Below are positions 1 through 5,831 of a DNA stretch of 9,135 nt, piece by piece. This DNA is from Prevotellaceae bacterium (GTDB lineage: Bacteria; Bacteroidota; Bacteroidia; Bacteroidales; Bacteroidaceae), in contig JAUNQM010000079.1 of NCBI GenBank assembly GCA_030536165.1, forward strand, positions 1-9,135. Direction: 5' to 3'. A program made the position numbers and the translations under genes. Below the pieces are notes generated by a model that worked only from the letters and a program-made list of their open reading frames with translations, was not told the DNA's origin and did no database searches. Each line of letters starts with the position of its first letter. Positions within the stretch are counted from its first letter, which is position 1.

Positions 1-4
1 ATAT

Positions 5-35
5 CAACTTTCGGTCAAAAGTTGTGTCAACTTTT
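5..35. repeat. Three-arm inverted repeat at the left edge
   Basis: The heptamer CAACTTT occurs at 5-11 and 28-34, and its reverse complement AAAGTTG at 18-24. The middle arm can pair with either outer arm: 5-11 with 18-24, or the longer 17-24 (AAAAGTTG) with 28-35 (CAACTTTT) across a three-base loop. The second hairpin could act as a weak AT-rich terminator for something beyond the left edge, but no gene is visible to support that. The rest of 36-150 shows nothing recognisable. Confidence 0.4.
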
Positions 36-152
36 TATCGAGCAAAACGTATAACTCAATCAACTATAACGCACACCTCGCCACCGGTTACCTAATAACT
101 AAGTTCCTTTTAACTTAAATCCGTGCCGAATGTTTGAAACTTACCGTTATGC

Positions 153-185
153 CAAATAAAAAGGCTGCCCCTTGTGGAACAGCCT
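153..185 (-). terminator. Rho-independent terminator of the BspA-like gene
   Basis: Read on the minus strand, a 10-bp stem (AGGCTGTTCC paired with GGGGCAGCCT, including two T-G wobbles) closes an ACAA tetraloop and is followed by TTTTTATTTGG. It begins about 20 bases after the stop codon at 206-208, so it should end transcription of the BspA-like gene. On the plus strand there is no T-run after the stem, so it is directional. Confidence 0.9.
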
Positions 186-205
186 AATATGATGAATAGT
201 GTGCC

Positions 206-1417
206 TTATCTCATCCTGCCGAATGTCTTGTATATCAGTCGGTCGATAGGTGCTGCCTTTAAGCGAATGTCGTTCGACGTCTGACCTTTCTTGTTGTCCG
301 ACACGCGTATGCGGCATGTGGCTACCAGTCCGTTGCTCGTAGAGGCGGTGATGATGGCTTCGCCTGTTGATACTGCAGTCACGTATCCGTTGCCTGAAAC
401 GGTTGCTACATTGGCGTTGGATGTGCTCCACGTTACGATAGGGTAGTAATCTGCAGGCAGAAGTGTTGCCTTGAGTTGGGTGTGGTATCCAAGTTTTATG
501 GCCTTTTCAGTTGCGTTAAGTTGGATGCCGGTTGCCACGATTTCGGCTACATCTTTCCACTCTTGTATGCCGCTGAAGTTTGGCCAGATGTCAGCTGATT
601 TGTATTCGTCAGTCTTGCCAGTAGGCACGAAAAGCACGGCTGGTATGTTTCCGTTTTCATTTTCGAAGACATTCGCACCGACTTTGATAGGTTTCTCCCA
701 GCTTACATACACCTGCTTGAGCGCAGGGCAACTGCTAAATGCGTTATCGCCAATAGCCTTGACTCCACTTCCGATGACTACCGACCTGAGTCCTTTGCAG
801 CCATGAAATGCGTTGCGTTCAATCACGTTTACCGACGATGGAATCTCGGTGGTGGTCAGTGTGGAGCATGCGTAGAACGCGCCTTCCTTGATTTCTGATA
901 CGGATGAAGGTATCGCAACACTTGTAAGTGCTGTGCAGTTGCTGAATGTGCATGTGTCTATAACGGCAATGCCTTCAGGTATGTTGACCGATGTTAGGCG
1001 TGTGCAGAAGTAGAAAGCATAGGTGCCGATTTGCTTTATAGAGTTCGGCAGAGCTATGAATGTGAGGTTTCCGCATCCGCAGAATGCGTTGGTGCCGATG
1101 GCTGTTACGGAGTTTGGCACCGAGATGTGGGTGAGATTGCTACAGTTGTAGAAGGCAACGTCGCCGATTGATGTTATGCCGTCGGCAATATCTACCGAGG
1201 TGATTTCGCGTCGGTATTCAATCCACGGCGCGTTTCCCTGTGAGCCGAAACTATAGTTTGCCATATTGCCGGAGCCGGAGATGGTGAGTGCTCCAGTCTC
1301 GTCGTCGAATGCCCATGTAGCCTTTTCCCCACATGTACCGTTGTGAGTCTCAGCAACAGCAATCGCGCTGATGTGCAGGAAAGCGTATAAGGCGAATAGA
1401 ATCTGATATGTTTTCAT
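206..1417 (-). CDS. BspA-like leucine-rich-repeat surface protein with Big_2 domain
   Basis: This 403-residue protein is predicted to be exported. Residues 1-22 form a signal peptide (hydrophobic core, likely cut after AVA). Residues 27-55 are the capping segment usual in BspA-type proteins (GTCGEKATW, then GALTISGSG). Seven LRR_5 (BspA/TpLRR) repeats follow with a period of exactly 23 residues, marked by AF..C or TF..C at 88, 111, 134, 157, 180, 203 and 226. Residues 292-372 resemble a bacterial Ig-like Big_2 domain (VTWSTSNANVATV, then GYVTAVSTGEAIITA). Proteins of this family commonly bind host proteins or other cells; the ligand here cannot be inferred. The last 30 residues are basic and polar, ending GRMR, and do not look like a typical type IX secretion tail, so the route to the surface is unclear. 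The ATG at 1417 fits a promoter box about 30 bases upstream. The gene is single and closed by its own terminator. Confidence 0.9.
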   Translation of the reverse strand: MKTYQILFALYAFLHISAIAVAETHNGTCGEKATWAFDDETGALTISGSGNMANYSFGSQGNAPWIEYRREITSVDIADGITSIGDVAFYNCSNLTHISVPNSVTAIGTNAFCGCGNLTFIALPNSIKQIGTYAFYFCTRLTSVNIPEGIAVIDTCTFSNCTALTSVAIPSSVSEIKEGAFYACSTLTTTEIPSSVNVIERNAFHGCKGLRSVVIGSGVKAIGDNAFSSCPALKQVYVSWEKPIKVGANVFENENGNIPAVLFVPTGKTDEYKSADIWPNFSGIQEWKDVAEIVATGIQLNATEKAIKLGYHTQLKATLLPADYYPIVTWSTSNANVATVSGNGYVTAVSTGEAIITASTSNGLVATCRIRVSDNKKGQTSNDIRLKAAPIDRLIYKTFGRMR

Positions 1418-1444
1418 TAAGCGTATAATTCTTCAATAACGTGG

Positions 1445-1452
1445 CAAATTTA
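1445..1452 (-). promoter_or_regulatory. Promoter -7 box of the BspA-like gene
   Basis: On the minus strand the box reads TAAATTTG, an exact match to the Bacteroidetes TAnnTTTG consensus, 27 bases before the ATG. No convincing TTTG lies 19-21 bases upstream, so the -33 element is weak or absent. The predicted transcript start is near 1438, giving a leader of about 20 nt. Confidence 0.6.
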
Positions 1453-1547
1453 CAAATAAAATTCATAATAATGAAGATATTTTGATTTATTCTTAATAAA
1501 TTTTTAGTTTTTTAGTGCTGAAAGTTCTGTTTTATTCAAATATTTGT

Positions 1548-1555
1548 TACTTTTG
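1548..1555 (+). promoter_or_regulatory. Promoter -7 box of the small lipoprotein gene
   Basis: TACTTTTG matches TAnnTTTG exactly and lies 25 bases before the ATG at 1581. Upstream only an imperfect -33 candidate (TTCTG ending at 1529) is present. The box faces away from the BspA-like gene's box in the same gap, so the two genes are divergently transcribed from separate, non-overlapping promoters. Confidence 0.55.
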
Positions 1556-1580
1556 TATTCGAAATATAAAGATTTTAATT

Positions 1581-2039
1581 ATGAGACGAATATATTTGCT
1601 TTTGACCATCGCGATGCTTGGATTCTTTACTTCATGCAGCGACAGTGAGGAGAACAATAATAAAATGACCGAGGAGGAAAGGGGTGTCTTTGACTATGAC
1701 TGGGGCACTTCTATGGATAGAGTGAAGGAAGGTGTTGCTACCTATCAGACTGAGACGGAGGACTCTACGCTGTATGTGTTGGACTTCAAACCGTCGTGTG
1801 TTGTATCGTATCAGTTCACTGAAGGACGCCTGTCTGCGATGGCGATAATCGGACCAAAGGAACAGTTTGACGATGTATTCTTGCAGCATTTGCAGTCTGG
1901 CTACACAGAACTTGGCGACGTGACGAGTGGCAAGACGCTCTACGTAAACGACTCGCAAGGCAAACTGATGGAGATAGTTGAGTCATCACACAAAACGAAG
2001 CCTTATTATGCTGTAGGCTGGACAAAGTATAGTAAGTGA
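1581..2039 (+). CDS. Small lipoprotein of unknown function
   Basis: The 152-residue product has a lipoprotein signal: positively charged start (MRR), hydrophobic core, then FTSC with Cys19 as the expected lipidation site, followed by an acidic and polar linker (residues 20-34). The lipobox has Phe at -3, which is slightly unusual. Residues 38-50 carry an F-x-Y-x-WGTSMDRVKE segment; similar WG-S-x-x-x-V-K openings are seen in many small Bacteroidetes lipoproteins, with alternating strand-like segments after them (about 63-91 and 117-147). I do not recognise a named family and assign no function. An in-frame start at 1515 would add 22 residues, but it lies upstream of the predicted promoter box and would bury the signal peptide, so 1581 is preferred. 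It is a single-gene unit, divergent from the BspA-like gene. Confidence 0.8.
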   Translation: MRRIYLLLTIAMLGFFTSCSDSEENNNKMTEEERGVFDYDWGTSMDRVKEGVATYQTETEDSTLYVLDFKPSCVVSYQFTEGRLSAMAIIGPKEQFDDVFLQHLQSGYTELGDVTSGKTLYVNDSQGKLMEIVESSHKTKPYYAVGWTKYSK

Positions 2040-2073
2040 TATGCGTGGGTAGCTTGGGATAAGCAATTCTATA

Positions 2074-2090
2074 AAACCTCGGAGAGGTTT
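2074..2090 (+). terminator. Possible terminator hairpin after the small lipoprotein gene
   Basis: AAACCTC (2074-2080) and GAGGTTT (2084-2090) form a 7-bp stem with a GGA loop, 35 bases after the stop codon. The following CCTTTG is only weakly T-rich, so efficiency is doubtful. The same bases can take part in an alternative structure with 2102-2108. Confidence 0.35.
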
Positions 2091-2154
2091 CCTTTGTGAG
2101 ACTCCGAGCTTGCTTGCCTGAGCACCTACGGAGCGCAAGTAATCGGCTCTGCCG
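2078..2154. repeat. Block of competing short inverted repeats
   Basis: CTCGGAG (2078-2084) can pair with CTCCGAG (2102-2108). CTCCG (2102-2106) can instead pair with CGGAG (2129-2133). CTTGC occurs at 2109-2113 and 2113-2117, and either copy can pair with GCAAG (2135-2139). CGGC (2144-2147) and GCCG (2151-2154) form a tight three-base-loop hairpin. No open frame of merit covers it. The density of arms suggests a repeat element or a structured 3' region; its identity is unknown. Confidence 0.4.
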
Positions 2155-2181
2155 CTTGACTAGTCCAAGAACACCACCACT

Positions 2182-2314
2182 CGTCATTCTGAACTTGTTT
2201 CAGAATCCCCTACGTGACGAACGTCCTCCATCGCAAAGATGAAGAATTATTCTCAAGTGTTTAGTATGAAACGGCTCGTTCCGAAGGAGATCCTGAAACA
2301 AGTTCAGGATGACG
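2182..2314. repeat. REPIN-like pair of inverted palindromic repeats
   Basis: Two 26-base units lie at 2182-2207 and 2289-2314 in opposite orientation, matching at 24 of 26 bases when one is reverse-complemented. Each unit is itself palindromic: an 8-bp stem (ATTCTGAA with TTCAGAAT in the first, ATCCTGAA with TTCAGGAT in the second) around a five-base loop, with GTCA or TGAC at the outer edge. The two mismatches form one compensatory change, T-A in the first stem and C-G in the second. The spacer is 81 bases. The layout matches REP/REPIN elements, which depend on a RAYT transposase encoded elsewhere; none is in this window. Confidence 0.7.
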
Positions 2315-2430
2315 TGGTTGGGATTGTTCGGGATGATGAAGGAGAAGGGTATGCATCAGTATCTTTCTTATTCCCGACCTCAGGGAGGGCTTGTTCTCAG
2401 ATAACAGCGATACATTAACAATACAGGAAT

Positions 2431-2465
2431 AAAGAAAAAGCCCCGGTGCGTTTGCATCGGGGCTT
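2431..2465 (-). terminator. Rho-independent terminator of the rplM-rpsI-rpsB-tsf operon
   Basis: On the minus strand a GC-rich 12-position stem with one A-C mismatch (AAGCCCCGATGC paired with GCACCGGGGCTT) closes an AAAC loop and runs into TTTCTTT. It starts 23 bases after the tsf stop codon. This closes the operon; nothing on the minus strand between here and the BspA-like gene appears to be part of it. Confidence 0.92.
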
Positions 2466-2488
2466 AATGTTGGTTATGTGTTGAATGA

Positions 2489-3481
2489 TTATTCTGCGCG
2501 GAGAGTGAAACGCTTGAAGTCAACGATTGTAAGCTCCTTGTCAGCAGCCTTGAGATATTCGTTAACTGTCATCTTAGTGTCCTGGATGAACTCCTGGTTG
2601 AGGAGGCAGCTCTCTTTGTAGAACTTGTTCATACGACCGTTTGCAATGTTCAGAATCATCTGCTCTGGGAGGTTTGCAAGCTTCTGCTCAGCAACTTCCT
2701 TCTTAATCTTGCGGATTTCGTCAGCCTGAGCCTCAGTAATCATGTTCTTCATGATACCTTCGTTGATGTGCTCTTCGTTTTCGCAGATGTAGAGGTTGAA
2801 GCCAGCCTTCTTGAGTGCAGCCTGAACGGCCTTTTCGCACTGCTCTTCCTTAGTCTTCTGGATTGCTACCTGATATTCAGCTTCCTTTACAGACTCTGGA
2901 ACAGATGCCTCGTCTAATGCAACTGGGTTCATTGCTGCTACCTGCATAGTAACTGCATGTCCCTGCTCAGCTGCAGGCTTGTTAGTCTGAACGAGAACGC
3001 AAAGTCCGTGGCGACCCATGTGGTCGTAAGACTCGATGTTCTGACCTTCGATGAAGTTGTATCCGTCGAGTTCCATCTTCTCGCCAGTGACACCGCTACG
3101 CTCCTTAACTGCGTCAGCTACTGTCATACCGTCAGCGAGTGTGAGTGCGTTTACTTCGTCGAGGCTCTTAGCCTTTGCTGCTACTGCTGCGTTGATGATG
3201 TCCTGAGTGAGGGCAACGAAGTCAGCGTTCATAGCAACGAAGTCAGTTTCGCACTTGAGAGCGATGATAGCACCGAAGTCTTCAGAAACCTTTACGAGTA
3301 CACAACCGTTAGAAGTCTCGCGGTCGCTTCTCTTGGCTGCGATAGCCTGTCCTTTTTCGCGAAGTATTTGCTTTGCTCTTTCCATGTCGCCATCAGCTTC
3401 AGTAAGAGCCTTCTTAACATCAGCAAGACCTGCACCAGTCATAGCGCGGAGCTTCTTGATGTCTTCCATTGTTACTGCCAT
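2489..3481 (-). CDS. tsf: Translation elongation factor Ts
   Basis: EF-Ts is the cytoplasmic nucleotide exchange factor that releases GDP from EF-Tu so it can be recharged with GTP. The 330-residue length is longer than the E. coli protein (about 283) but usual for Bacteroidales. The N-terminal UBA-like domain carries LRAMTGAGLADVKKAL (11-26), and the second hallmark, CETDFVA (77-83), contains the TDFV motif that contacts EF-Tu. The core and dimerisation segments follow, ending in IVDFKRFTLRAE. The ATG at 3481 is preferred over the in-frame ATG at residue 5 because the MAVTM start is usual in this group. It lies 50 bases after rpsB with no promoter box between them, so it is co-transcribed with rpsB, and is the last gene before the operon terminator. 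Confidence 0.98.
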   Translation of the reverse strand: MAVTMEDIKKLRAMTGAGLADVKKALTEADGDMERAKQILREKGQAIAAKRSDRETSNGCVLVKVSEDFGAIIALKCETDFVAMNADFVALTQDIINAAVAAKAKSLDEVNALTLADGMTVADAVKERSGVTGEKMELDGYNFIEGQNIESYDHMGRHGLCVLVQTNKPAAEQGHAVTMQVAAMNPVALDEASVPESVKEAEYQVAIQKTKEEQCEKAVQAALKKAGFNLYICENEEHINEGIMKNMITEAQADEIRKIKKEVAEQKLANLPEQMILNIANGRMNKFYKESCLLNQEFIQDTKMTVNEYLKAADKELTIVDFKRFTLRAE

Positions 3482-3531
3482 AATTCTTTTCTGTTATTTT
3501 TAGAATGTTATTACCTTTTGTTACTCTTGGA

Positions 3532-4350
3532 TTATTCTGCTGGAGCTTCTTCTGCTGCTTCTTCAGCTTTCTTTGTAGTGCGAGGCTTGCGAGCGCGCTT
3601 TGGCTTCTCTTCCTCTTCAGCTTCTTCCTGAGCTTCAGCTGCCTTTTCGTCAGCCTTCTCTACCTTGCGCTCTTCGAGACCTTCCTGGATTGCGTCGCAG
3701 CATGCACCGAGGATTACGTCGATACTTTCCTTTGCGTCGTCGTTTGCAGGGATAACGAAGTCGATGTTGTCAGGGTTAGAGTTTGTGTCAACGATTGCGA
3801 ATACAGGAATTCCGAGGCGGTTAGCTTCTCTGACAGCAATCTGCTCCTTAACTACGTCGATTACGAAGAGAGCACTTGGCAGGCGGCTGAGGTCTGCGAT
3901 TGAACCGAGGTTCTTCTCAAGCTTCTGGCGCTGACGTGTAATCTGGAGTATTTCACGCTTTGAAAGGTTGTTGAAAGTACCGTCTTCCATGAGCTTGTCG
4001 ATGTTAGCCATCTTCTTCACTGCGCGACGGATTGTAGGGAAGTTTGTCAACATACCACCTGGCCAGCGTTCGATAACGTAAGGCATGCCTACTGACTGTG
4101 CTCTTTCAGCAACTACGTCCTTAGCCTGCTTCTTTGTAGAAACGAAGAGCACGCGCTTGCCGCTCTTTGTAATCTGCTTCAAAGCTTCTGCAGCCTCGTC
4201 AATCTTTACGACTGTCTTGTTGAGGTCGATGATATGAATGCCATTGCGCTCCATGAAGATATAAGGAGCCATAGCTGGATTCCACTTTCTCTTGAGGTGT
4301 CCGAAATGACAACCTGCCTTCAATAACTGTTCAAAATTTGTTCTTGCCAT
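3532..4350 (-). CDS. rpsB: 30S ribosomal protein S2
   Basis: S2 is a late-assembling protein of the small subunit that helps hold S1 in E. coli. The 272-residue product has the family landmarks: GCHFGH (13-18), ERWPGGMLTNF (94-104), and LPSALFVIDVVKE (157-169) followed by NRLGIPVFAIVDTNSNPD (177-194). The globular domain ends near residue 226. Residues 227-272 are a low-complexity tail, first acidic and Ala-rich, then a basic patch (KPKRARKPRTTKK), then Ala/Glu again. Such charged tails occur in Bacteroidetes S2 and are probably disordered. The gene is 141 bases downstream of rpsI, an unusually long gap for this operon that contains two stem-loops, and 50 bases upstream of tsf. In E. coli S2 represses its own rpsB-tsf transcript. 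Confidence 0.98.
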   Translation of the reverse strand: MARTNFEQLLKAGCHFGHLKRKWNPAMAPYIFMERNGIHIIDLNKTVVKIDEAAEALKQITKSGKRVLFVSTKKQAKDVVAERAQSVGMPYVIERWPGGMLTNFPTIRRAVKKMANIDKLMEDGTFNNLSKREILQITRQRQKLEKNLGSIADLSRLPSALFVIDVVKEQIAVREANRLGIPVFAIVDTNSNPDNIDFVIPANDDAKESIDVILGACCDAIQEGLEERKVEKADEKAAEAQEEAEEEEKPKRARKPRTTKKAEEAAEEAPAE

Positions 4351-4378
4351 AATTGTTTTTTATCTTTTACTTATATGC

Positions 4379-4480
4379 GGTCAGTTACATATTATATATA
4401 TAGGTGTGCGCCTGACCATGTTTATTATTAAGCAACCTGGCAGTAGTTCAATCCGCAGGGGAAAAGAAATCTGCCAGATT
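4379..4480 (-). promoter_or_regulatory. Two stem-loops in the rpsI-rpsB gap, candidate S2 leader
   Basis: On the minus strand, first comes a 10-bp stem pairing 4471-4480 (AATCTGGCAG) with 4434-4443 (CTGCCAGGTT, one G-U pair) around a 27-nt loop. Then GGTCAG (4412-4417) pairs with CTGACC (4379-4384) across an AU-rich interval. Neither is followed by a T-run, so they do not look like terminators, and no TAnnTTTG box was found in the gap. A cis-regulatory leader for rpsB-tsf or an RNA-processing site is inferred from position and structure only. Confidence 0.45.
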
Positions 4481-4491
4481 TCGATTTTATA

Positions 4492-4878
4492 TTAACGCTT
4501 ACTGAACTGGAAGCGACGGCGTGCCTTAGGCTGACCTGGCTTCTTACGTTCAACTTCACGAGCATCACGAGTAAGGAATCCGTGAACCTTGAGGTTCTTC
4601 TTATCTTCTGCGTTGATCTTAACGAGTGCGCGGGCAATAGCGAGGCGGAGAGCCTGGCTCTGACCTGTGAAACCGCCACCGTCGAGGTTTACCTTGACGT
4701 CATACTTGTCGGCAACTTCGAGAAGTGCCAATGGCTGAGTTACAACATAGCGAAGAATTGCTGATGGGAAATATTCTTCGATGTCCTTCTTGTTTATCGT
4801 AATCTTACCTGTACCTTCGCTTACATATACGCGAGCTACAGCGCTCTTTCTACGACCGATTGCATTTATTACTTCCAT
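4492..4878 (-). CDS. rpsI: 30S ribosomal protein S9
   Basis: S9 belongs to the head of the small subunit, and its C-terminal tail reaches toward the P-site tRNA. The 128 residues match the family's usual length. Visible landmarks are GRRKSAVARV (8-17), the S9 signature from GGGFTGQ (67-73) to AIARAL (80-85), and the basic tail with ARRRFQFSKR at the end, where the terminal SKR is the tRNA-contacting tip. The ATG lies 8 bases after the rplM stop, so the pair is translationally close and certainly co-transcribed. rplM-rpsI is a near-universal bacterial pair; the continuation into rpsB-tsf is the arrangement typical of Bacteroidetes. Confidence 0.98.
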   Translation of the reverse strand: MEVINAIGRRKSAVARVYVSEGTGKITINKKDIEEYFPSAILRYVVTQPLALLEVADKYDVKVNLDGGGFTGQSQALRLAIARALVKINAEDKKNLKVHGFLTRDAREVERKKPGQPKARRRFQFSKR

Positions 4879-4886
4879 CTTCTGTC

Positions 4887-5348
4887 TTATTTATACTGGT
4901 TGATATCTATTGTTTTTGGCTGCTGAGCCTGCTTGTCGTGCTCTGCGCCGTCGAAAATATAAAGGTTGTTCAGAATGTGGCGACCGAGAGGACCCTTTGG
5001 CAACATTCCCTTTACTGCGTGGCGAACGATACGGTCCATACCGAAGTCCTTCTTGCGAAGTTCAGCTGGGCTGATGAATCTCTGACCACCAGGATAACCA
5101 GTGTAGTGTACATACTCCTTGTCAGTTTCCTTCTTACCAGTGAAAACTACCTTAGAAGCATTGATGATGATAACATTGTCTCCGCAATCTGCGTGAGGAG
5201 TGAAAGTTGGTTTGTACTTTCCGCGAAGGAGCTTAGCAACCTTTGAGCAGAGGCGACCTACGACCTGATCTGTAGCATCAACAACTACCCATTCTTTCTG
5301 GGCTGTTTCCTTGTTTACGGAAATTGTCTTGTAACTTAATGTGTTCAT
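4887..5348 (-). CDS. rplM: 50S ribosomal protein L13
   Basis: L13 is an early-assembling protein of the large subunit. The 153-residue length is slightly above the E. coli protein (142), with a short N-terminal addition. Landmarks are WVVVDATDQVVGRL (20-33), the VHYTGYPGG segment (80-88) and GMLPKGPLGR (114-123), which together are diagnostic. It is the first gene of the operon, preceded by a long leader with several stem-loops and an A-rich, unstructured stretch just before the ATG, as is usual for Bacteroidetes translation starts, which do not rely on a strong Shine-Dalgarno sequence. In E. coli L13 represses its own rplM-rpsI operon; similar feedback here is plausible but not shown by the sequence. 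Confidence 0.98.
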   Translation of the reverse strand: MNTLSYKTISVNKETAQKEWVVVDATDQVVGRLCSKVAKLLRGKYKPTFTPHADCGDNVIIINASKVVFTGKKETDKEYVHYTGYPGGQRFISPAELRKKDFGMDRIVRHAVKGMLPKGPLGRHILNNLYIFDGAEHDKQAQQPKTIDINQYK

Positions 5349-5613
5349 TTCAGTTTTTTATTTATAAAATGTTCTACTTTTTATGTTTCTTTTCTTGTGT
5401 CTTGGCTTGGTTTTCTTGTTTCAAACGACCATACACAACTATAAGGATTAGACGAATCTTCTCTTGCAGATAGGATTCCTAACCTTCACCAAACTGTAGC
5501 AGCGCATGTTACAACTGCTTGATACTGATTCACTAACCATCGTGTCCGGCCAAAGACTACGACTATTAACACTGCATCTGGGATTCTAAGTCTCTCCCAT
5601 AATAATCGGTTTG
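5349..5613 (-). promoter_or_regulatory. Long structured 5' leader of the rplM operon
   Basis: From the predicted transcript start near 5613 to the rplM ATG there are about 265 untranslated bases. In transcript order they contain a 5-bp hairpin TGGGA/TCCCA (5599-5579), a small TGGTT/AATCA hairpin (5539-5526), an AGCAG/CTGCT stem (5519-5498), and a larger interrupted stem of 13 pairs (5486-5443): AAGGTTAG with CTAATCCTT, one bulge, then GAATC with GATTC, enclosing a 15-nt loop. The last 85 bases are A-rich with little structure. A ribosomal-protein-responsive leader is the likeliest reading. I could not match it to a specific known leader family from memory. Confidence 0.5.
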
Positions 5614-5619
5614 CGGCTG

Positions 5620-5651
5620 CAAAGGTACATCTTTTTTTTGTATGCACCAAA
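5620..5651 (-). promoter_or_regulatory. Promoter of the rplM-rpsI-rpsB-tsf operon
   Basis: On the minus strand the arrangement is TTTG (5648-5651), a 20-base spacer, then TACCTTTG (5620-5627). Both elements and the spacing agree with the Bacteroidetes consensus TTTG-N19-21-TAnnTTTG. It is among the best promoters in the window, as expected for a ribosomal operon. Confidence 0.85.
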
Positions 5652-5831
5652 CTTTTTTGTCTTTTTTTTCAATATATTACTGTCTGCTACTGTCTGCTAA
5701 AGATGTCTTATATAGTTGTTGTCAGCTAAACATCTGCAACATATTTATAGAACCTGCCTGCACGCGTTTCGTACTCTTGGAAATCTTCGAGCGCAAGGCA
5801 TGGCTTTCCTCAACCACACCACTAAGCTACC
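5652..5831. other. Gene-free stretch between the P-loop lipoprotein and the rplM promoter
   Basis: No gene is supported here. No hairpin with a T-run follows the stop codon at 5832 on the minus strand, so transcripts of the upstream lipoprotein gene might run on into the ribosomal leader. The stretch contains T-rich runs beside the promoter and a perfect 10-base tandem duplication, CTGTCTGCTA, at 5680-5689 and 5690-5699. Confidence 0.5.

Noticed and set aside
3..95. An open frame entering from the left edge on the plus strand
   Set aside because: About 30 codons with no recognisable protein character; too short and uninformative to call a partial gene.
1816..2187. A minus-strand open frame of 123 codons
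   Set aside because: It is antisense to the small lipoprotein gene and continues through the hairpin block and into the first REP unit; no promoter or domain.
2266..2418. A 50-codon plus-strand open frame starting MKRLVPKEILKQVQDD
   Set aside because: It reads straight through the second REP unit (2289-2314), and ILKQVQDD is simply that repeat translated; there is no promoter box or codon pattern to support a gene.
2957..3631. A 224-codon plus-strand open frame antisense to tsf and rpsB
   Set aside because: It lies wholly opposite two certain ribosomal-operon genes and is a by-product of their codon usage; the product has no recognisable features.
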